Positions 1 through 10,946 of a DNA stretch of 64,000 bases are shown here, piece after piece (positions within the stretch are counted from its first letter, which is position 1; the number at the start of each line of letters is the position of its first letter). A program made the position numbers and the translations under genes. The DNA is taken from the NCBI GenBank assembly GCA_036417435.1, contig CM070912.1:21254055-21318054 (forward strand). The letters are read 5' to 3'. Below the pieces are notes generated by a model. That model saw nothing but the letters and a program-made list of their open reading frames with translations. It searched no databases and was not told the origin of the DNA. The stretch comes from Inia geoffrensis (Eukaryota; Chordata; Mammalia; Artiodactyla; Iniidae).

Positions 1-120
1 TGGTACGCATTCATGTATTCATTGGACAGGGATTTATCGAGCACCTGCTGTATGCCAGGATACAAAGACAGGCATGGTGTAGTCTCTGTCCTCAAGGAGT
101 TAACGGTCTTGTAAACCCCA
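1..120 (-). mobile_element. L2 LINE 3' end, cut by window start
   Basis: The sequence reads as the reverse complement of the L2 3' end: a 'ttcattggacagggatttatcgag' type start (reverse of the usual 'caataaatatttgttgaatga' tail), then 'tatgccagg', then words equivalent to 'cctcaaggagtt'. It is an old, diverged, non-coding remnant that probably continues left of the window. Confidence 0.65.
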
Positions 121-535
121 GGGGTAAGGGGGTTCCCTTTTCTCAGTGTAAGGGGCTGCACTGAACTTGGCTTCCCACTAGGGCTGGTGGCTTCCTCCTC
201 TGCCAGGAGGGGCCATACCTGAACCCAGTCTCTGACAGTCATCAAGGCCCCCAGGGGCTGGACAGCTGGCTTTCCCAGATAACTTCTGTACACAGCTGGC
301 ACCTCAGCCCAGCCTACCTGGTGTCCTAGTAGTTTGATTGTCCCCCCAGCTGACAAGGCTGTTCTCACCCCTGCCCTATAAGAAGGGAAGCTGATGTAGG
401 TGTCGGGGCAGAGTGCCTTCCCTGGAGCATAAACCCACAGCTGGTCCAGGCTCTGGTATGTCCCTCAGGGTGATGGTGAGAAGACAGAGTAACCCCTTGC
501 CTGCCTCTTCTAGTGCAAGTTTCTGCAGTGACGCT
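121..535. other. Single-copy stretch, nothing recognised
   Basis: Mixed-composition DNA with no repeat, RNA gene or convincing exon that I can identify. Short open frames here have no recognisable motif. Confidence 0.4.
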
Positions 536-916
536 TATTCATTTTTTTTTTCTTTTAAGATTTATCATTTATTTATTTATTTTATTTTTGGCTGTGTCGG
601 GTCTTAGTTGCGGCATGCGGGATCTTCATTGAGGCATGCAGGATCTTTTGTTGTGGCACGTGGGCTCTTCATTGCATTGCTCGAGCTTCTCTCTAGTTGT
701 GGCGTGCAGGTTTTCTCTTCTCTAGTTGTGGCATGCAGGCTCTGTAGTTTGTGGCATGCAGGCTCTCTAGTTGAAGGGTGCGAATTCAGTAGTTGTGGTG
801 CATGGGCTTAGTTGCCCTGCAGCATATGGGATCGTAGTTCCCTGACCAGGGGTCAAACCCACGCCCCCTGTATTGTAAGGCAGATTCTTTATCACTGGAC
901 CACCAGGGAAGTTCCC
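536..916 (-). mobile_element. CHR-2-type tRNA-derived SINE
   Basis: The poly-T/(ATTT) end lies at the left, followed by 'ggctgtgtcgggtcttagttg' and then several copies of an internal motif of the form 'agttgtggcatgcaggctc'. The tRNA-like head at the right is reversed and ends 'ccaccagggaag', the reverse of the SINE start 'cttccctggtgg'. The element is flanked by 'cagtgacgcttattc' (about 524-539) and 'cagtgacacctattc' (about 918-932), an old target-site duplication with two differences. The internal tandem motif distinguishes it from the shorter CHR-1 copies in the window. It is longer and more diverged than those copies, so it is likely older. Confidence 0.8.
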
Positions 917-1012
917 CCAGTGACACCTATTCTTTCACCCATACTTTGTGCATTATGGGATTTGTCTTGAGTCCTGCCATGTGACCGATGGAGACAAGAA
1001 AGGGATCATCCT

Positions 1013-1215
1013 GGGCTTCCCTGGTGGCGCAGTGGTTGAGAGTCCACCTGCCGACGCAGGGGACATGGGCTCGTGCCCCGGTCTGGGAGGATCCCACATG
1101 CCGCAGAGCGGTTGGGCCCGTGAGCCATGGCTGCTGAGCCTGCGCGTCCGGAGCCTGTGCTCTGCAATGGGAGAGGCCACAACAGTGAGAGGCCCGCGTA
1201 CCGCAAAAAAAAAAA
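1013..1215 (+). mobile_element. CHR-1 SINE
   Basis: It starts 'gggcttccctggtggcgcag', has the A-box-like TGGCGCAGTGG, and carries the cetacean CHR-1 body, ending 'ccgcgtaccgc' plus an A run. The flanks 'agaaagggatcatcct' (997-1012) and 'agaaatggatcctcct' (1216-1231) are a 16-base duplication with two differences. Open frames across it on both strands are a by-product of the GC-rich SINE and are not genes. Confidence 0.93.
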
Positions 1216-1362
1216 AGAAATGGATCCTCCTTGCCTGATATATCCTAGAGATGTTTGGAGGGCAGTGGGCTACTTTAGCAGCTGGTTGTGAGTATAGGAT
1301 TTGGAATCAAAGAGATCTGAGTTAGAGGTCTGCCACTTGCTAATCAGAAGAAATGGGCACAT

Positions 1363-1835
1363 GGCTTACTTCACTTTGCATAATGTCCCGTGGGTTCATC
1401 CACGTTGTCACAAATGGCAGGTTTTCCTTCCTTTTTTATGGCTGAGTGAAATAAGCCAAGCACAGAAAGACAGATATCAATACTACATGATTTCACTTAT
1501 AGGTGGAATCTGTATGTCGAACTCATAGAACCAGAGAGTAGAATGCTGGTTGCCAGGGGCTGGGGTGTGGGGTGGGGAAATGGGGAGATGTTGGAAAAAG
1601 GGTACAAACTTTCAGTTATAAGATGGATAAGTTCTGGGGATCTAATGCATAGCCTGGTGACTACAGTTAACAATACTGTGTTGTATACTTGAAATCTGTT
1701 ACAAGGGTAGGTCTAAAGTGTTCTTACCACACACATACAAAAATGGTAACTATGTGAGGTGATAGATATGTTAATTAACCTGACTGTGAAAATCATTTCA
1801 CAATGTAAACGTATATTAAATCATTATGGTGCATA
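1363..1835 (+). mobile_element. L1 3' end with inverted 5' part
   Basis: From about 1443 the sequence is the plus-strand L1 3' end ('gtgaaataagcc', 'catgatttcacttata', 'ggttgccaggggctgg', 'atcatttcacaatgta'). Positions 1363-1442 are L1 sequence in the opposite orientation: their reverse complement reads as the block just upstream ('cagccataaaaaa', 'ggacattatgc', 'gtgaagtaagcc'). About 12 bases ('gtgaaataagcc') are present on both sides of the junction. This is the pattern left by twin priming during L1 insertion. The subfamily is L1M-like; the 3' boundary is approximate. Confidence 0.78.
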
Positions 1836-1866
1836 CACACAGCATACATCAGCCATACACATAGTC

Positions 1867-2230
1867 TGCTACAGACTGAATGTTTGTGTTCCCCCCATCC
1901 CCACCCCAAATTCATACGCTGATGCCCTAACACCCAGTGTGATGGTATTTGGAGGTGGGGCCTGTGGGAGTAATTAGGACCTGATCCTGGAGGCCTTAGT
2001 GCCCTTATAAGAAGAGACATGGGAGAGATGATCTTTCCCTCTCTGCCACGTGAGGACACAGTAAGAAGGCATCCATCCATAAACCAGGAAGTGAGTCCTC
2101 ACTGGGAACCAAATCGGCTGGCACCTTGATCTTGGACTTCCAACCTCCAGGCTGTGAGAAATAGCTTTCTGTCATTTAAGCTCCGTGGTCTATGGCATTT
2201 TTGTTATAGCAGCCAGAGCTGATCGAGCCG
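1867..2230 (+). mobile_element. MLT1-type LTR (ERVL-MaLR)
   Basis: It begins 'tgctacagactgaatg', passes through 'gtgatggtatttggaggtgg', 'cccttataagaagagac', 'cttgatcttggacttcc' and 'gctgtgagaaatag', and ends 'gttatagcagcc'. This order matches MLT1 LTRs of the mammalian apparent LTR retrotransposons. No internal retroviral sequence is attached, so it is a solo LTR. Confidence 0.8.
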
Positions 2231-2257
2231 GGGTCATTGATGCCTTCAATGTAAATG

Positions 2258-2482
2258 AGCTCACAGCTAACATTTCTTGTGCAGTGACCAAGGGCCAGGT
2301 GCGGTTCTCAGCTCTGTGTATGAACCACCGCCCTCAGCCTTCACATTAACTCCCCGAGGCCGGCATTCTCACTATTCCTGTTTATGGGCTGAGGAATCTG
2401 GGACACAGGGAACTAAAGTCAGTCACCAAAGCGATGCAGCAAGTTGCAAAATCTGGATTCAAGCAAGTGTGACTCTAACACT
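2258..2482 (-). mobile_element. MIR SINE
   Basis: It shows the reversed MIR order: 'gggccaggtgcggttctcag', 'cacattaactcc', 'tgggctgaggaa', 'gatgcagcaagttgc', 'aaaatctggattcaa'. The copy is diverged and non-coding. Confidence 0.65.
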
Positions 2483-2499
2483 AGAAGAAAACATGAGAA

Positions 2500-3168
2500 T
2501 ATAAAATTAATCTTGGCACGAGGACAGCCTTTCTAAGCATGAGACAAAACTCATGGAGGAAAAGACTGAAAAGTTAGAAACATAAAAAATGGAAGTCTTT
2601 GGGATGGAAAAGTACCATAAATAAAATAAAAGGAAAATGACTCGCTGGAAAAATATTTGCAGCATATAAGATAGGGAAACAGAGGATGAGTCCATATATT
2701 TTTAATATCTATATACGTGTTTGTATGTTTTATATATTTTTTCAAAGTTCTTGCAAATTAATAAGAAAAAGAGCCAGCTGGTAGACTAAAGGAACACAGA
2801 CTGTGAAAAGTTAATAGCAAAAGAGCTACCTATGGGAAATAAATACATGAAAAGACACTCCATCTCTCTTAAAATTAAAGAAATGCAGATTAGAACTAAG
2901 ATGAGATAATATTGTTCACCTATAAGACTGGAAAATATACTTTAAAAAATTATAACCGTTATTGCTGGCAAGAGCGTGTAGAACTAAGTACTTGCCAATA
3001 TTGGAGGGAGTGTAAATCAATGCATCTTTAGGAGGACAATTAGATATTATCTACCCAAATGTAAAATACATATAACCTTTAACCCAGCAATTCCACTTCT
3101 GGAAATTTAGTTGTGCAAGTGTGTAGAGACCTGTGTTCAAGAATGTTTGTTGCAGCATTTGTGGCAGA
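2500..3168 (+). mobile_element. Old L1 (L1M group), ORF2 3' part, first half
   Basis: Decayed L1 ORF2/3' sequence is recognisable from 'aaagaaatgcagattagaac', 'attgctggcaagag', 'gggagtgtaaat', 'cccagcaattccact' and 'gtttgttgcagca'. It breaks off near 3168 and resumes near 3546 at the next L1 word block ('aacaacctacatgtctat'), because another element is inserted between. No frame is open over a meaningful length. Confidence 0.72.
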
Positions 3169-3545
3169 GATGGGGAGGTATCCACCAAAGATCCCTGCCC
3201 CTCACTCCATAGTGTAGCTCTGTCTCTAGAGGGCGGTGGCCCAGCCACGGACTACATTTCCCAGCACCCCCTGAATCCAGGTGGGGCCCTGCGGCTGGTT
3301 CTATGTGTGTTACCTTCAGACCCAGGTGCTTACAAAGTAGGTGTGTCCTTTTCATTTTCTTCTCCATCTACTAGCTAAATGCAGAGAACTCTGAGGCCTT
3401 AGAAGGTCCAAAATGTAGAAGGGGCATGAAGACCCCTTATAACTGGGAAGACAACCCCCTTGGACTACCATGAGCAAGACATACACTTTTCTCTTGGCGT
3501 TTGTTACAGCAGCTGGCATTGACCTAATAACTGAAACACTGTTGG
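3169..3545 (+). mobile_element. LTR-like insert inside old L1
   Basis: About 375 bases interrupt otherwise collinear L1 sequence. They contain 'ggactacatttcccagcacc' and 'ggtggggccctgcggctggtt', and end 'gcgtttgttacagcagc', words typical of old mammalian LTRs with a 'tttgttacagcag' 3' end. The flanks 'tggcagag' and 'tagcagaaa' may be a decayed duplication. The family is not assigned. Confidence 0.5.
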
Positions 3546-3956
3546 TAGCAGAAAGAGACCAGAACAACCTACATGTCTATTGGTAAGAAACTGGTTAAAT
3601 AAAGACAGACAATAGCTTATTTTGTGGCTGTTAAAAAAAATAAGCTGGTTCTATAGATATTGACACAAAAAGGAGTACAAGATGTATTCTTAAGTGAAAA
3701 AAAAGCAAGATGCAGAACAGTGAGTTCAATATGCACCTATTTACATACAAAATATACGCACAGATGCCAGTATGGATATGCATATACCATCTCTAAAAAG
3801 ATACACAGTAAATTGTTAGCAGTGATCACCTGGGGGGACCCGGATGGCCCGTGGTATAGGATGGACGTTTTTTTCCACCTTTATATTTCTGCACTCATTG
3901 GGTTTCTTTTCCTTTGCCATGATTGTTTGTAGTTAAAAAAAACTAGCTAATAAAAA
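3546..3956 (+). mobile_element. Old L1 (L1M group), second half and 3' end
   Basis: It continues the element interrupted at 3168: 'acatgtctattggtaagaa', 'actggttaaataaa', then the L1M-like 3' UTR with 'gtgatcacctgggggga' and 'tgcactcattggg'. It ends in an A-rich stretch near 3955. Confidence 0.65.
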
Positions 3957-3959
3957 GCT

Positions 3960-4377
3960 ACGTTAAAAAATCTCCATTGATATTGTTTAGGGAGAAGATA
4001 GCCTGCATGGAAACAGTTTTGAGGCGTGAGGGGGAGGAAATGTGTCTGGAGGAGCTGGGGTGTGGGTGAGAAGCAAAGATATGGAAGGCCTGGAATGCAC
4101 AGCTCTGCTCTCCAGAATCCTGGCTTGGAAAGGAGGAAGGGTGACCGTGGGCATTGAATGAATGGATTTTGCTGCTGCATGTACGGTTCTGATAAGTTTC
4201 CAGGCAACTGGACCTCAATTTCTCAGGTGCCATCAGGCTAGTCTGGCCTGACCATGGGGACACTTGCAGGGCACCTTCTCTGGGTAACTCTGGGTCTCTC
4301 ACCTTCTCTCACTGTCTGGGCTTAGCTCCTTCCCCACACTAAGCCTACCCACCCTTTTCCCTGGGAGTGGGTCCCTT
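3960..4377. other. Single-copy stretch, nothing recognised
   Basis: I see no repeat or exon here. The minus-strand open frames of about 86-114 codons lack any familiar motif and are best treated as chance. Confidence 0.4.
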
Positions 4378-4548
4378 AAGTCAGCCCTTCTCACACTTGG
4401 AGGCACATTTGTATCACCTGGGGGTCTTGTGGAAAGGAAGATTCTGATTCTATAAGTCTAGGGAGGGGGCCGAGATTCTGCATTTCTAACAGGCTCCTCA
4501 GTGAGGCTGACAGGCTGGTCCATGGCCCACAGGTTGAGTAGCCAGGTC
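4378..4548 (+). mobile_element. MER5-type hAT-Charlie DNA element
   Basis: The core words 'tgtatcacctgggggtcttg', 'gattctgattctataagtct', 'gagattctgcatttctaaca' and 'gctgacaggctggtcc' follow the MER5A/B order. It is a non-autonomous element without a transposase, and its terminal repeats are decayed. Confidence 0.75.
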
Positions 4549-4639
4549 CTGGCCAGCCTGGCATGAATTGCATAGTCAGTGAATGTTTATGCACTAAATG
4601 GAATTGGCTAATGGATATTGGATGACGAACTGTAGATGA

Positions 4640-4825
4640 TGTGAATTCAGAAAACCCAGATTGGAGGCCCAGCTTTTCCATTTCCTGGCCTTGTGACTTT
4701 CATAGTAGTTTCCTCAGTGCAACAGGTGGATGATGAGAAGGTGGGCTTCCCCTGGCTGCTGTGAGGTCTAAGCTGGATGAACACATGAGGGGCCCATGTA
4801 AACCATAAAGCACTGTACCCAGCCA
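4640..4825 (+). mobile_element. MIR SINE
   Basis: MIR words in sense order: 'aacccagattggaggccc', 'ccttgtgactttc', 'gtttcctcagtgcaacag', 'ctgctgtgaggtctaag' and 'aaagcactgtac'. The copy is diverged. Confidence 0.6.
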
Positions 4826-4879
4826 TGAGTGGATTCCTCTTTCTCTACTTAATTTTCCCGCTTTCATTTAAGTCTTTTC

Positions 4880-5182
4880 TTTTTTTTGTTCTTTCATTTA
4901 TTCAGTTATTTTTAAAAATTGAGATATAAAAGACATATAACATTATATTAGTTTCAGGTGTACAATGTAATGATTCAACATACATATATATTGTGAAATC
5001 ATCACCATTATAAGTCTAGTGAACATTCATCACCACACAGACTTACACACAGAGTTACCTTTTTTCCTCACGATGAGAACTTGTTAGAACTTGCTACTCT
5101 CTTAGCAGCTTCCACGTATGCTATAGAGTATTATTAACTATAGTTACTGTGCCATAGTGTTTGTATTTCTCATTTTCAAAAA
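4880..5182 (-). mobile_element. L1MA-type 3' UTR
   Basis: Reverse-strand L1 3' UTR words are clear: 'gtttcaggtgtacaatgtaa', 'tgattcaaca', 'aaatcatcaccattataagt', 'gaacattcatcaccacac' and 'attaactatagttac'. The L1 poly-A side is the T-rich left end near 4880. It is 5'-truncated and non-coding. Confidence 0.78.
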
Positions 5183-5272
5183 GCCAATCATCTGTCCCTT
5201 CATGCTGTCCTGCTACAGCCCTATATAGCTCCTTTTCTTCCCAAAGTTCATGAAATAAAGCTCAATGATTCT

Positions 5273-5480
5273 GGGCTTCCCTGGTGGCGCAGTGGTTGAG
5301 GGTCTGCCTGCTGATGCAGGGGACACGGGTTCGTGCCCCGGTCTGGGAAGATCCCACATGCCGCGGAGCGGCTGGGCCTGTGAGCCATGGCCGCTGAGCC
5401 TGTGTGTCCGGAGCCTGCGCTCCGCAACGGGAGAGGCCACAACAGTGAGAGGCCCATGTACCGCAAAATAATAAATAAAT
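5273..5480 (+). mobile_element. CHR-1 SINE
   Basis: A full CHR-1 copy with a simple (ATAA)n tail rather than pure A. The flanks 'aaataaagctcaatgattct' (5253-5272) and 'aaataaagctcaatggttct' (5481-5500) form a 20-base duplication with one difference, so both ends are well defined. It inserted next to the older L1MA tail. Confidence 0.95.
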
Positions 5481-5589
5481 AAATAAAGCTCAATGGTTCT
5501 ACTTTCTCACCTCACATTCATCCTCAACTTGTCACATCTGCCTCCTTCCTCCTCACCCCCTTAAAGCAGCTCTCTCTGAGCACACCCAT

Positions 5590-5900
5590 AAATGCCGGTG
5601 CCATTTTGTCCTGGCCTTGTTTTAACTTTCTGTGGCATCTGAGGCATTAGCCCACTCCTTGCTTCTTGAGGAATATGTTCTTTCTTGGCTTTGAGAACAC
5701 AGGGTCTTGGTTTCCTTTTTACCCCTCTTACCAGTCCTTCTCCATAAGTATTTCAGCTATTTTTCCCGCACTTACCACTTATCTCTTTATGTCTCACTTA
5801 ATGGCCCGACCATCCACCAGTTGCCCCAGCAACACTCACATCTAATCTATAACCAAATCCAACTGGTAACCTCTCACCCAGTCTCTTCTGACATTGGTCC
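5590..5900 (+). mobile_element. L2 LINE, ORF2 remnant
   Basis: The block 'cattagcccactccttgctt', 'cttggctttgagaacac', 'tggtttcctttttacccctc' and 'ccagtccttctccat' follows the order of the L2 reverse-transcriptase region in sense orientation. It is too diverged to translate. Confidence 0.5.
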
Positions 5901-7184
5901 CTGCCAGCTAAGGACCCATCACAGCATCCTCGATCATGGTCGGAGCTCAAGGGGCAGCTCAGCATCTTTCTCTAGGTAGACTCTGCTTGCCAGCATCCAT
6001 TTGGAGCCAGCTTTTGCTCCACCAAGTGGCCCCAAGGCTACCAGGGGTGGTACCAAGGGGTGGCTTAGGGGACCTTCATCCTCCTTGCAGTCTCCTGAAG
6101 TCAATCTAAGTGAAAACAGATGGAGGGGAAGAAGGGAAAGTGCTGCTGGAGAACATCTGAAACTGGCAGGATGGCTGCATTACAAATACCTTATTCTTGA
6201 CACAAAGGGGGCCTCAGCACAGCCAGCCAATTCCACCACGTTCCTCTGGCCAACTCGCTGGCCCATTCTGCGCAATGACTATCTCAGACCTTTTCCATTC
6301 TCTGCAAATGATCAAAGCCAGCCCTTTTCTGTCCCTCTCAGCAGATGAGCTCGCACCGTGGAGAATAGAGAAACTGTTAGCATGAAACATCTTCACGATC
6401 CTGCTGCCAAACACATACATTTTCCCACGCTGACCAGCCAAGGACGGAGATGTTCAACCCGGTGGCCTTCGGATGCTAGTCCCCCAGGCCTGTGCGTCTC
6501 CACCTCCCTTCACCTCCCAGTGTTCCCTGCCTGCAGTGTCCACGGAGGCCCATCATCCACCTGTGCCTGGATCCATGCTGAGGACCTGTCAGTCCCCACC
6601 AGATCTGAATGCATCACAGGTATCTTCAAATACCCCAGCCAAAGACTGGATGAATCAGTGAGTTTGTCTTATTTTTTAACACCAAGCTTTACAATGTCAC
6701 ACTCCAGAGTCCCCATGGCTATTAAATTTTGCAGCTTTGAGCTCCACAAGCCTGCCCCCACTTCCTGCAGCATAACAGTGCCCCCTAGTGGGAGGTGATC
6801 CAACTGCAGCTGGTGGCGGCAACACCTCCTGCCTGGTCCTCCACAATTCCGTCGCTTCCCTGGGAGACGTTAGCCACCATCAGGAGTTCTTTCCATTTTG
6901 TCTCCCGAAAAGGCAGGTGTATCAGAATACACGAAGCCCAGTGGTTGCAAAGGTGAGCAGGGCGTGGCTTTCTGATCATGCAGGGAGTAAGGAGAGCAGT
7001 GCTGTTGAGCAAAGCACTGGGGACATGCTCGGATATCATCCAGACCAAAGCTGCATGTATGGTTTTACTGAGTCAACAGCACTTCTACAGGGTCCAGGTC
7101 TCACCCAAACTGTGCAAATCTGGATTCTTGTTCAGGCTGTGGTGTAGAATGGTCCAGCACTGCATTTCAGTCCTGGAAGGCATT
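5901..7184. other. Mostly single-copy DNA, possible L2 traces
   Basis: No confident feature. Around 6350-6650 there is a weak resemblance to upstream L2 ORF2 sequence ('gagaaactgttagcatgaaa', 'cctgctgccaaac'), which would fit the L2 fragments on both sides. Plus-strand open frames of up to 146 codons lack conserved motifs. Confidence 0.35.
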
Positions 7185-7500
7185 CAGGACACCTTGCAAG
7201 ATGAGATAGCAGACACTCTCAAATCCTTCAGTCCTACCCTTTCCTGCCTCCAGGGCTTTTCTGCTCTTTCTGCCTAGAACACTCTCCCCTGACTCTTCCA
7301 TGGCTCAGTCCTTCTCATCCTCAGGTCTCTGTTCAAATGTCACCACTCTCAAATGTCACTCTCTAAACCCCATGGTTTATTTCCCTCCTCTCACTGAGCA
7401 CAACCTGTAAATCTCTTGCATATCTGTTTGTGTATCTATTGCCTTTCCCCCAGTTAGTCTGCAAACCCCATCAGGAAGGGATGCTGTCTTCCTTGCTGAG
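7185..7500 (+). mobile_element. L2 LINE 3' region
   Basis: L2 3' words in order: 'cctccagggcttttctgctc', 'tctgcctagaacac', 'caggtctctgttcaaatgtc' and 'caaaccccatcaggaaggg'. The orientation matches the L2 trace at 5590-5900, so both may be parts of one old element. Confidence 0.72.
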
Positions 7501-7663
7501 TGTGGAGTCTCAGTCCTTGTCACTGGGCCACACCACCACAGGCAGCCAAAAAAGCATATGACTCATGCTGGTCAAATGAATAACAGGGGAAGAATCAAAG
7601 CCTAAAGGTAAGAAGACCTGGGCGCCTTGAGAAAATGCAGCAGCCTGAGCTCTTTAGAAAGGG

Positions 7664-7952
7664 TTTCCCAAAGTGCAGTCACATATAATCTCTGGTGTGC
7701 AAGTGATTCATGGATGAAAGTTACATTTTTTAAAAAACAGTTTTGTGTTTATTTTAATGCATTTTAGAAAATTAGAACTAGAAGATCATCTATATTTAAC
7801 AGGTTTTACTGCTTAGGATGAGGCTTAAATATGCAATGAGCATAGAAAATGTGACTTGATCTAAAGACAAATACTAAATAAAAAGTACAAGTGGTACATG
7901 AATATGGAAAAAAGGTGATCCTTATAATGACTCAAGTTTGGGAACCTCTGGC
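7664..7952. mobile_element. hAT-like non-autonomous DNA element
   Basis: The left end 'gggtttcccaaagtg' and right end 'caagtttgggaacctctgg' are imperfect inverted repeats of the form seen at hAT element termini (ggttcccaaactt). The interior is AT-rich and non-coding. The family is not assigned and the strand is not determinable. Confidence 0.5.
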
Positions 7953-8004
7953 TCAAAACAATGTTAGTTTGGCCAAAGGAAATCCAAGCCAGAGTAATGT
8001 AGAC

Positions 8005-8275
8005 ATAGACTCATTCAACAGATAATTATTAAGTACCTACTGTTTGCCAGCCATTGCTGGTGCCGAGGCCATGGCTCTAAGTAAAACAGACGTAGCACTT
8101 GCCCTCATGGAGCTTCTGGTCTGGTGTAGGACATAATGAACAAAAAATAAACAAATATAGAATTACAATTTGGGGTGGAAGAAAAGAAGAGCAAGTGTAA
8201 CGAGGGAATTGAGGGGTCGAAGAAACCCCAGAGTGGACATTTGAGCAGAAGTTCAGGAGATGAGTACTGGCTTAG
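8005..8275 (-). mobile_element. L2 LINE 3' end
   Basis: The reverse of the L2 tail: 'tcattcaacagataattatt', 'aagtacctactgtttgccag', 'gccctcatggagcttctgg', 'aataaacaaatatag', then 'agtggacatttgagcag'. It is diverged and non-coding. Confidence 0.8.
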
Positions 8276-8696
8276 ATGAAAAGACCATACGGTGAAATGA
8301 GAAAAACAATAGGATAAGACAAAACAGGTATGGATGAGGTAAGACGGTACTGTAGAGAATCTAAAAATGCACTAGCAAACTGCACAGGCAGAAATTGAGA
8401 GTGGAACTAGCAACATAGAAAATAAAAATCAGAGCAAACTTGAGCCTGATCTTGGGCTTCTCAAGTAAAGATCCACAAGATTGAACTGTTGGGAGAGAAG
8501 ATGACATGGAAGACAGAGTAGTCATAGGCAACGAATAGTTTGCGATGTTACTGAAGAGGAAACCTGAAACAAATTGGACAGAGCTATTGGCAAAGATTTC
8601 ATTAAATAGACACTTCCAGAGATAAAAGATGGCGATGTGGGTAGATCAAAAGGCCAGAGTAGTCCAAACAAAATAAAACTTACATCAGTGAACCCG

Positions 8697-8722
8697 TCCA
8701 TCCATCCATCATCTATCTATAC
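8697..8722. repeat. Short (TCCA/ATCT)n simple repeat
   Basis: A short run of 'tccatccatccatcatctat' type tetranucleotides lies within the old L1. Confidence 0.6.
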
Positions 8723-9778
8723 AAACATGCGTCAGGTCAAACATTTAACCTTATACATAAAACGCAAACGTTTTATAAATATTATATATACTCAGGATGG
8801 ATAAAGCAAACAAAACAGTTTTTCTACAAATTCAAGCCAGACAAGGACTTTGTAGCAGCAGTAAATGCTAGAAAACACAAATCATCATTCATAGAGTTTT
8901 GCAGGAAAAAAAAATTGTTACTTCCAATACTTAGTAGTTAGACAATTTGCCTGTGAAGGCAAAAGAAAAGTACTATAAGATAAGCTTGAAAAGCATTCCA
9001 CCTCATTCTTCGAAAAGTTTTCTGAAGATAAAAGCAGTGACCTCAGTGATGGTGTGAAGGAACTGGGGAAAGGGAAGTTGAATATAAAAGGATAGTGACT
9101 GGGATTGAACACGGCACAGAGTCTAAAGAATTAATACATTTAGCTCTTAATATCAATAGTTTTCTTTAAAAATTGGATGTAAAAAGTAATAATTTATACC
9201 CCAATACAGGTGAAAACATTAATAACTTCATCAATCAAATGCAAAATCCCAGGTTAAATTAACACAGACTGAGAAATTGGCAATAGAGGACGAGGGGGTG
9301 GGAAGGGGCAGAGGGAAAGCACGGGAGGTCTTTTACCAGAAGGTCCCTCCTACTCATTTGCTCTATTAGAGAAAAATACAATGAAGAATTAGAAACAGGA
9401 CATGCATTCTTCAAAACACTGGAAAATAGAAAAGCAAAGTAAATGCAGCTCATATAACAAAAGAGACAGGAAAGGAAAGCAAGGAAAAAACAGCCAAAAT
9501 TGTAGAGCAAGATGACAGAAGTGCAGAAGTAGGATTGATTGTGTTAATATTAAAAATCACTGGAAATAGGCTAAACCCCATAATTTTAAAAAATGACAAC
9601 AATAAAGATTTCTCATTCTCACATAAAACCTAGTCAGTCATATTTGTGTTTATAAGACCACCCAGAACACAGGGATGGAAACATTTTATATGAAAATGGA
9701 GGGGTTCAGATGCAGCAGGAAAATGCCCGTCTAAAGAAAGTGAGAGTCACGTTATTAACACCAGAAAAAGTAGAGTCC

Positions 9779-9984
9779 GGGCTTCCATGGTGGCGCAGTG
9801 GTTGAGAGTCCGCCTGCCGACGCAGGGGACACGAGTTCGTGCCCCGGTCCGGGAAGATCCCACATGCCGCGGAGCGGCTGGGCCCGTGAGCCGTGGCCGC
9901 TGAGCCTGCGTGTCCGGAGCCTGTGCTCCGCAACGGGAGAGGCCACAACAGTGAGAGGCCCGCGTACCGCAAAAAAAAAAAAAA
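9779..9984 (+). mobile_element. CHR-1 SINE inside old L1
   Basis: A complete CHR-1 copy with a pure A tail. The flanks 'aaaaagtagagtcc' (9765-9778) and 'aaaaagtagaatcc' (9985-9998) are a 14-base duplication with one difference. It splits L1 sequence that continues on both sides. Confidence 0.95.
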
Positions 9985-10109
9985 AAAAAGTAGAATCCAA
10001 CGCAAAAGACATGAAATGAGACAAAGGGCATCATTTAATATTGATAAAGGGCCCAGTTCATGGTAGTGCGTTCACGTAACGTGGGGGAATCACAGTGTTC
10101 ATCTCTCTT

Positions 10110-10715
10110 CCTTCTCTGGTCACCACTAAGTTGATAATGAATGGATAAAAGGTACAAAGTTAAAATATCAAAAGAATGGGTGAAGAGTTGGTGGCAGACA
10201 AGGAAGAGAGACTTACTTTTGGAAGACGGGAGGCTGATTTACGAGGGGTATTGGTCTTGCAAAAGAAAGCTGAAACTTAAGTGGCTTCAGGGAGGAGGGG
10301 GTGTCACTATTGAGAAGAAAGTGGAATCTTCCAATAGCTCTGGAATTGGAGGCACCAGGGACCCCGGTGGGGTGAGAGGGCAGAAGCACAGTCAGTGTTA
10401 GAGGTCTCTAGAACGAGCAGCTGGACCTACAGAGCTTCCCCAAGCCCTACAGCCAGACTGGAGCCACTTTCCTAATAGGCCAGAGATGGGGAGATTATCT
10501 TGTGGTGCTATTAAAACAGGCAGCCCCCAGACACTGGCCAAGGTGAAGAGGGGGGCGAGACACCTGCCCGAATGCTGGCAGGCAGCTTATCTACCTCAAG
10601 CTGACAAGTGAAAGATCCCTCTTGAGAGAAACTGACCAGTCAAGATTTCAAGTAATATCTACCAAAGCACAATTTATTAAGAGAAAAGCTGCCACATCCC
10701 ATTGAGATCCATATC
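10110..10715. other. Unassigned stretch between L1 pieces
   Basis: It lies where L1 ORF2 linker sequence would be expected, but I cannot match it. The 86-codon plus-strand frame from 10141 has no known motif. It may be a very decayed L1 segment or an older insertion. Confidence 0.35.
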
Positions 10716-10946
10716 ATTACATGTAATACAGAATCATAACACAGTGCAGAAATAGGTCAAAAGGAAAAATGATCCTCTCAACTGATTCTGAAAAGGCACT
10801 TAGTAAATTCAACATCCATCACTGATTAAGAAAAAAATTACCTTAAGAAACCAGGAAGGCTGCATCTTTAACATGAAAAAGAATATCCATCTCAAACCCA
10901 CAGGGACTTGTATATTGAAGGATGAAATAGTGCCAATAGCTAACTT

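Noticed and set aside
644..810. Tandem 'agttgtggcatgcaggctc' units as a CRISPR-like or regulatory array
   Set aside because: The units are the normal internal repeats of a CHR-2-type SINE, imperfect and without unique spacers.
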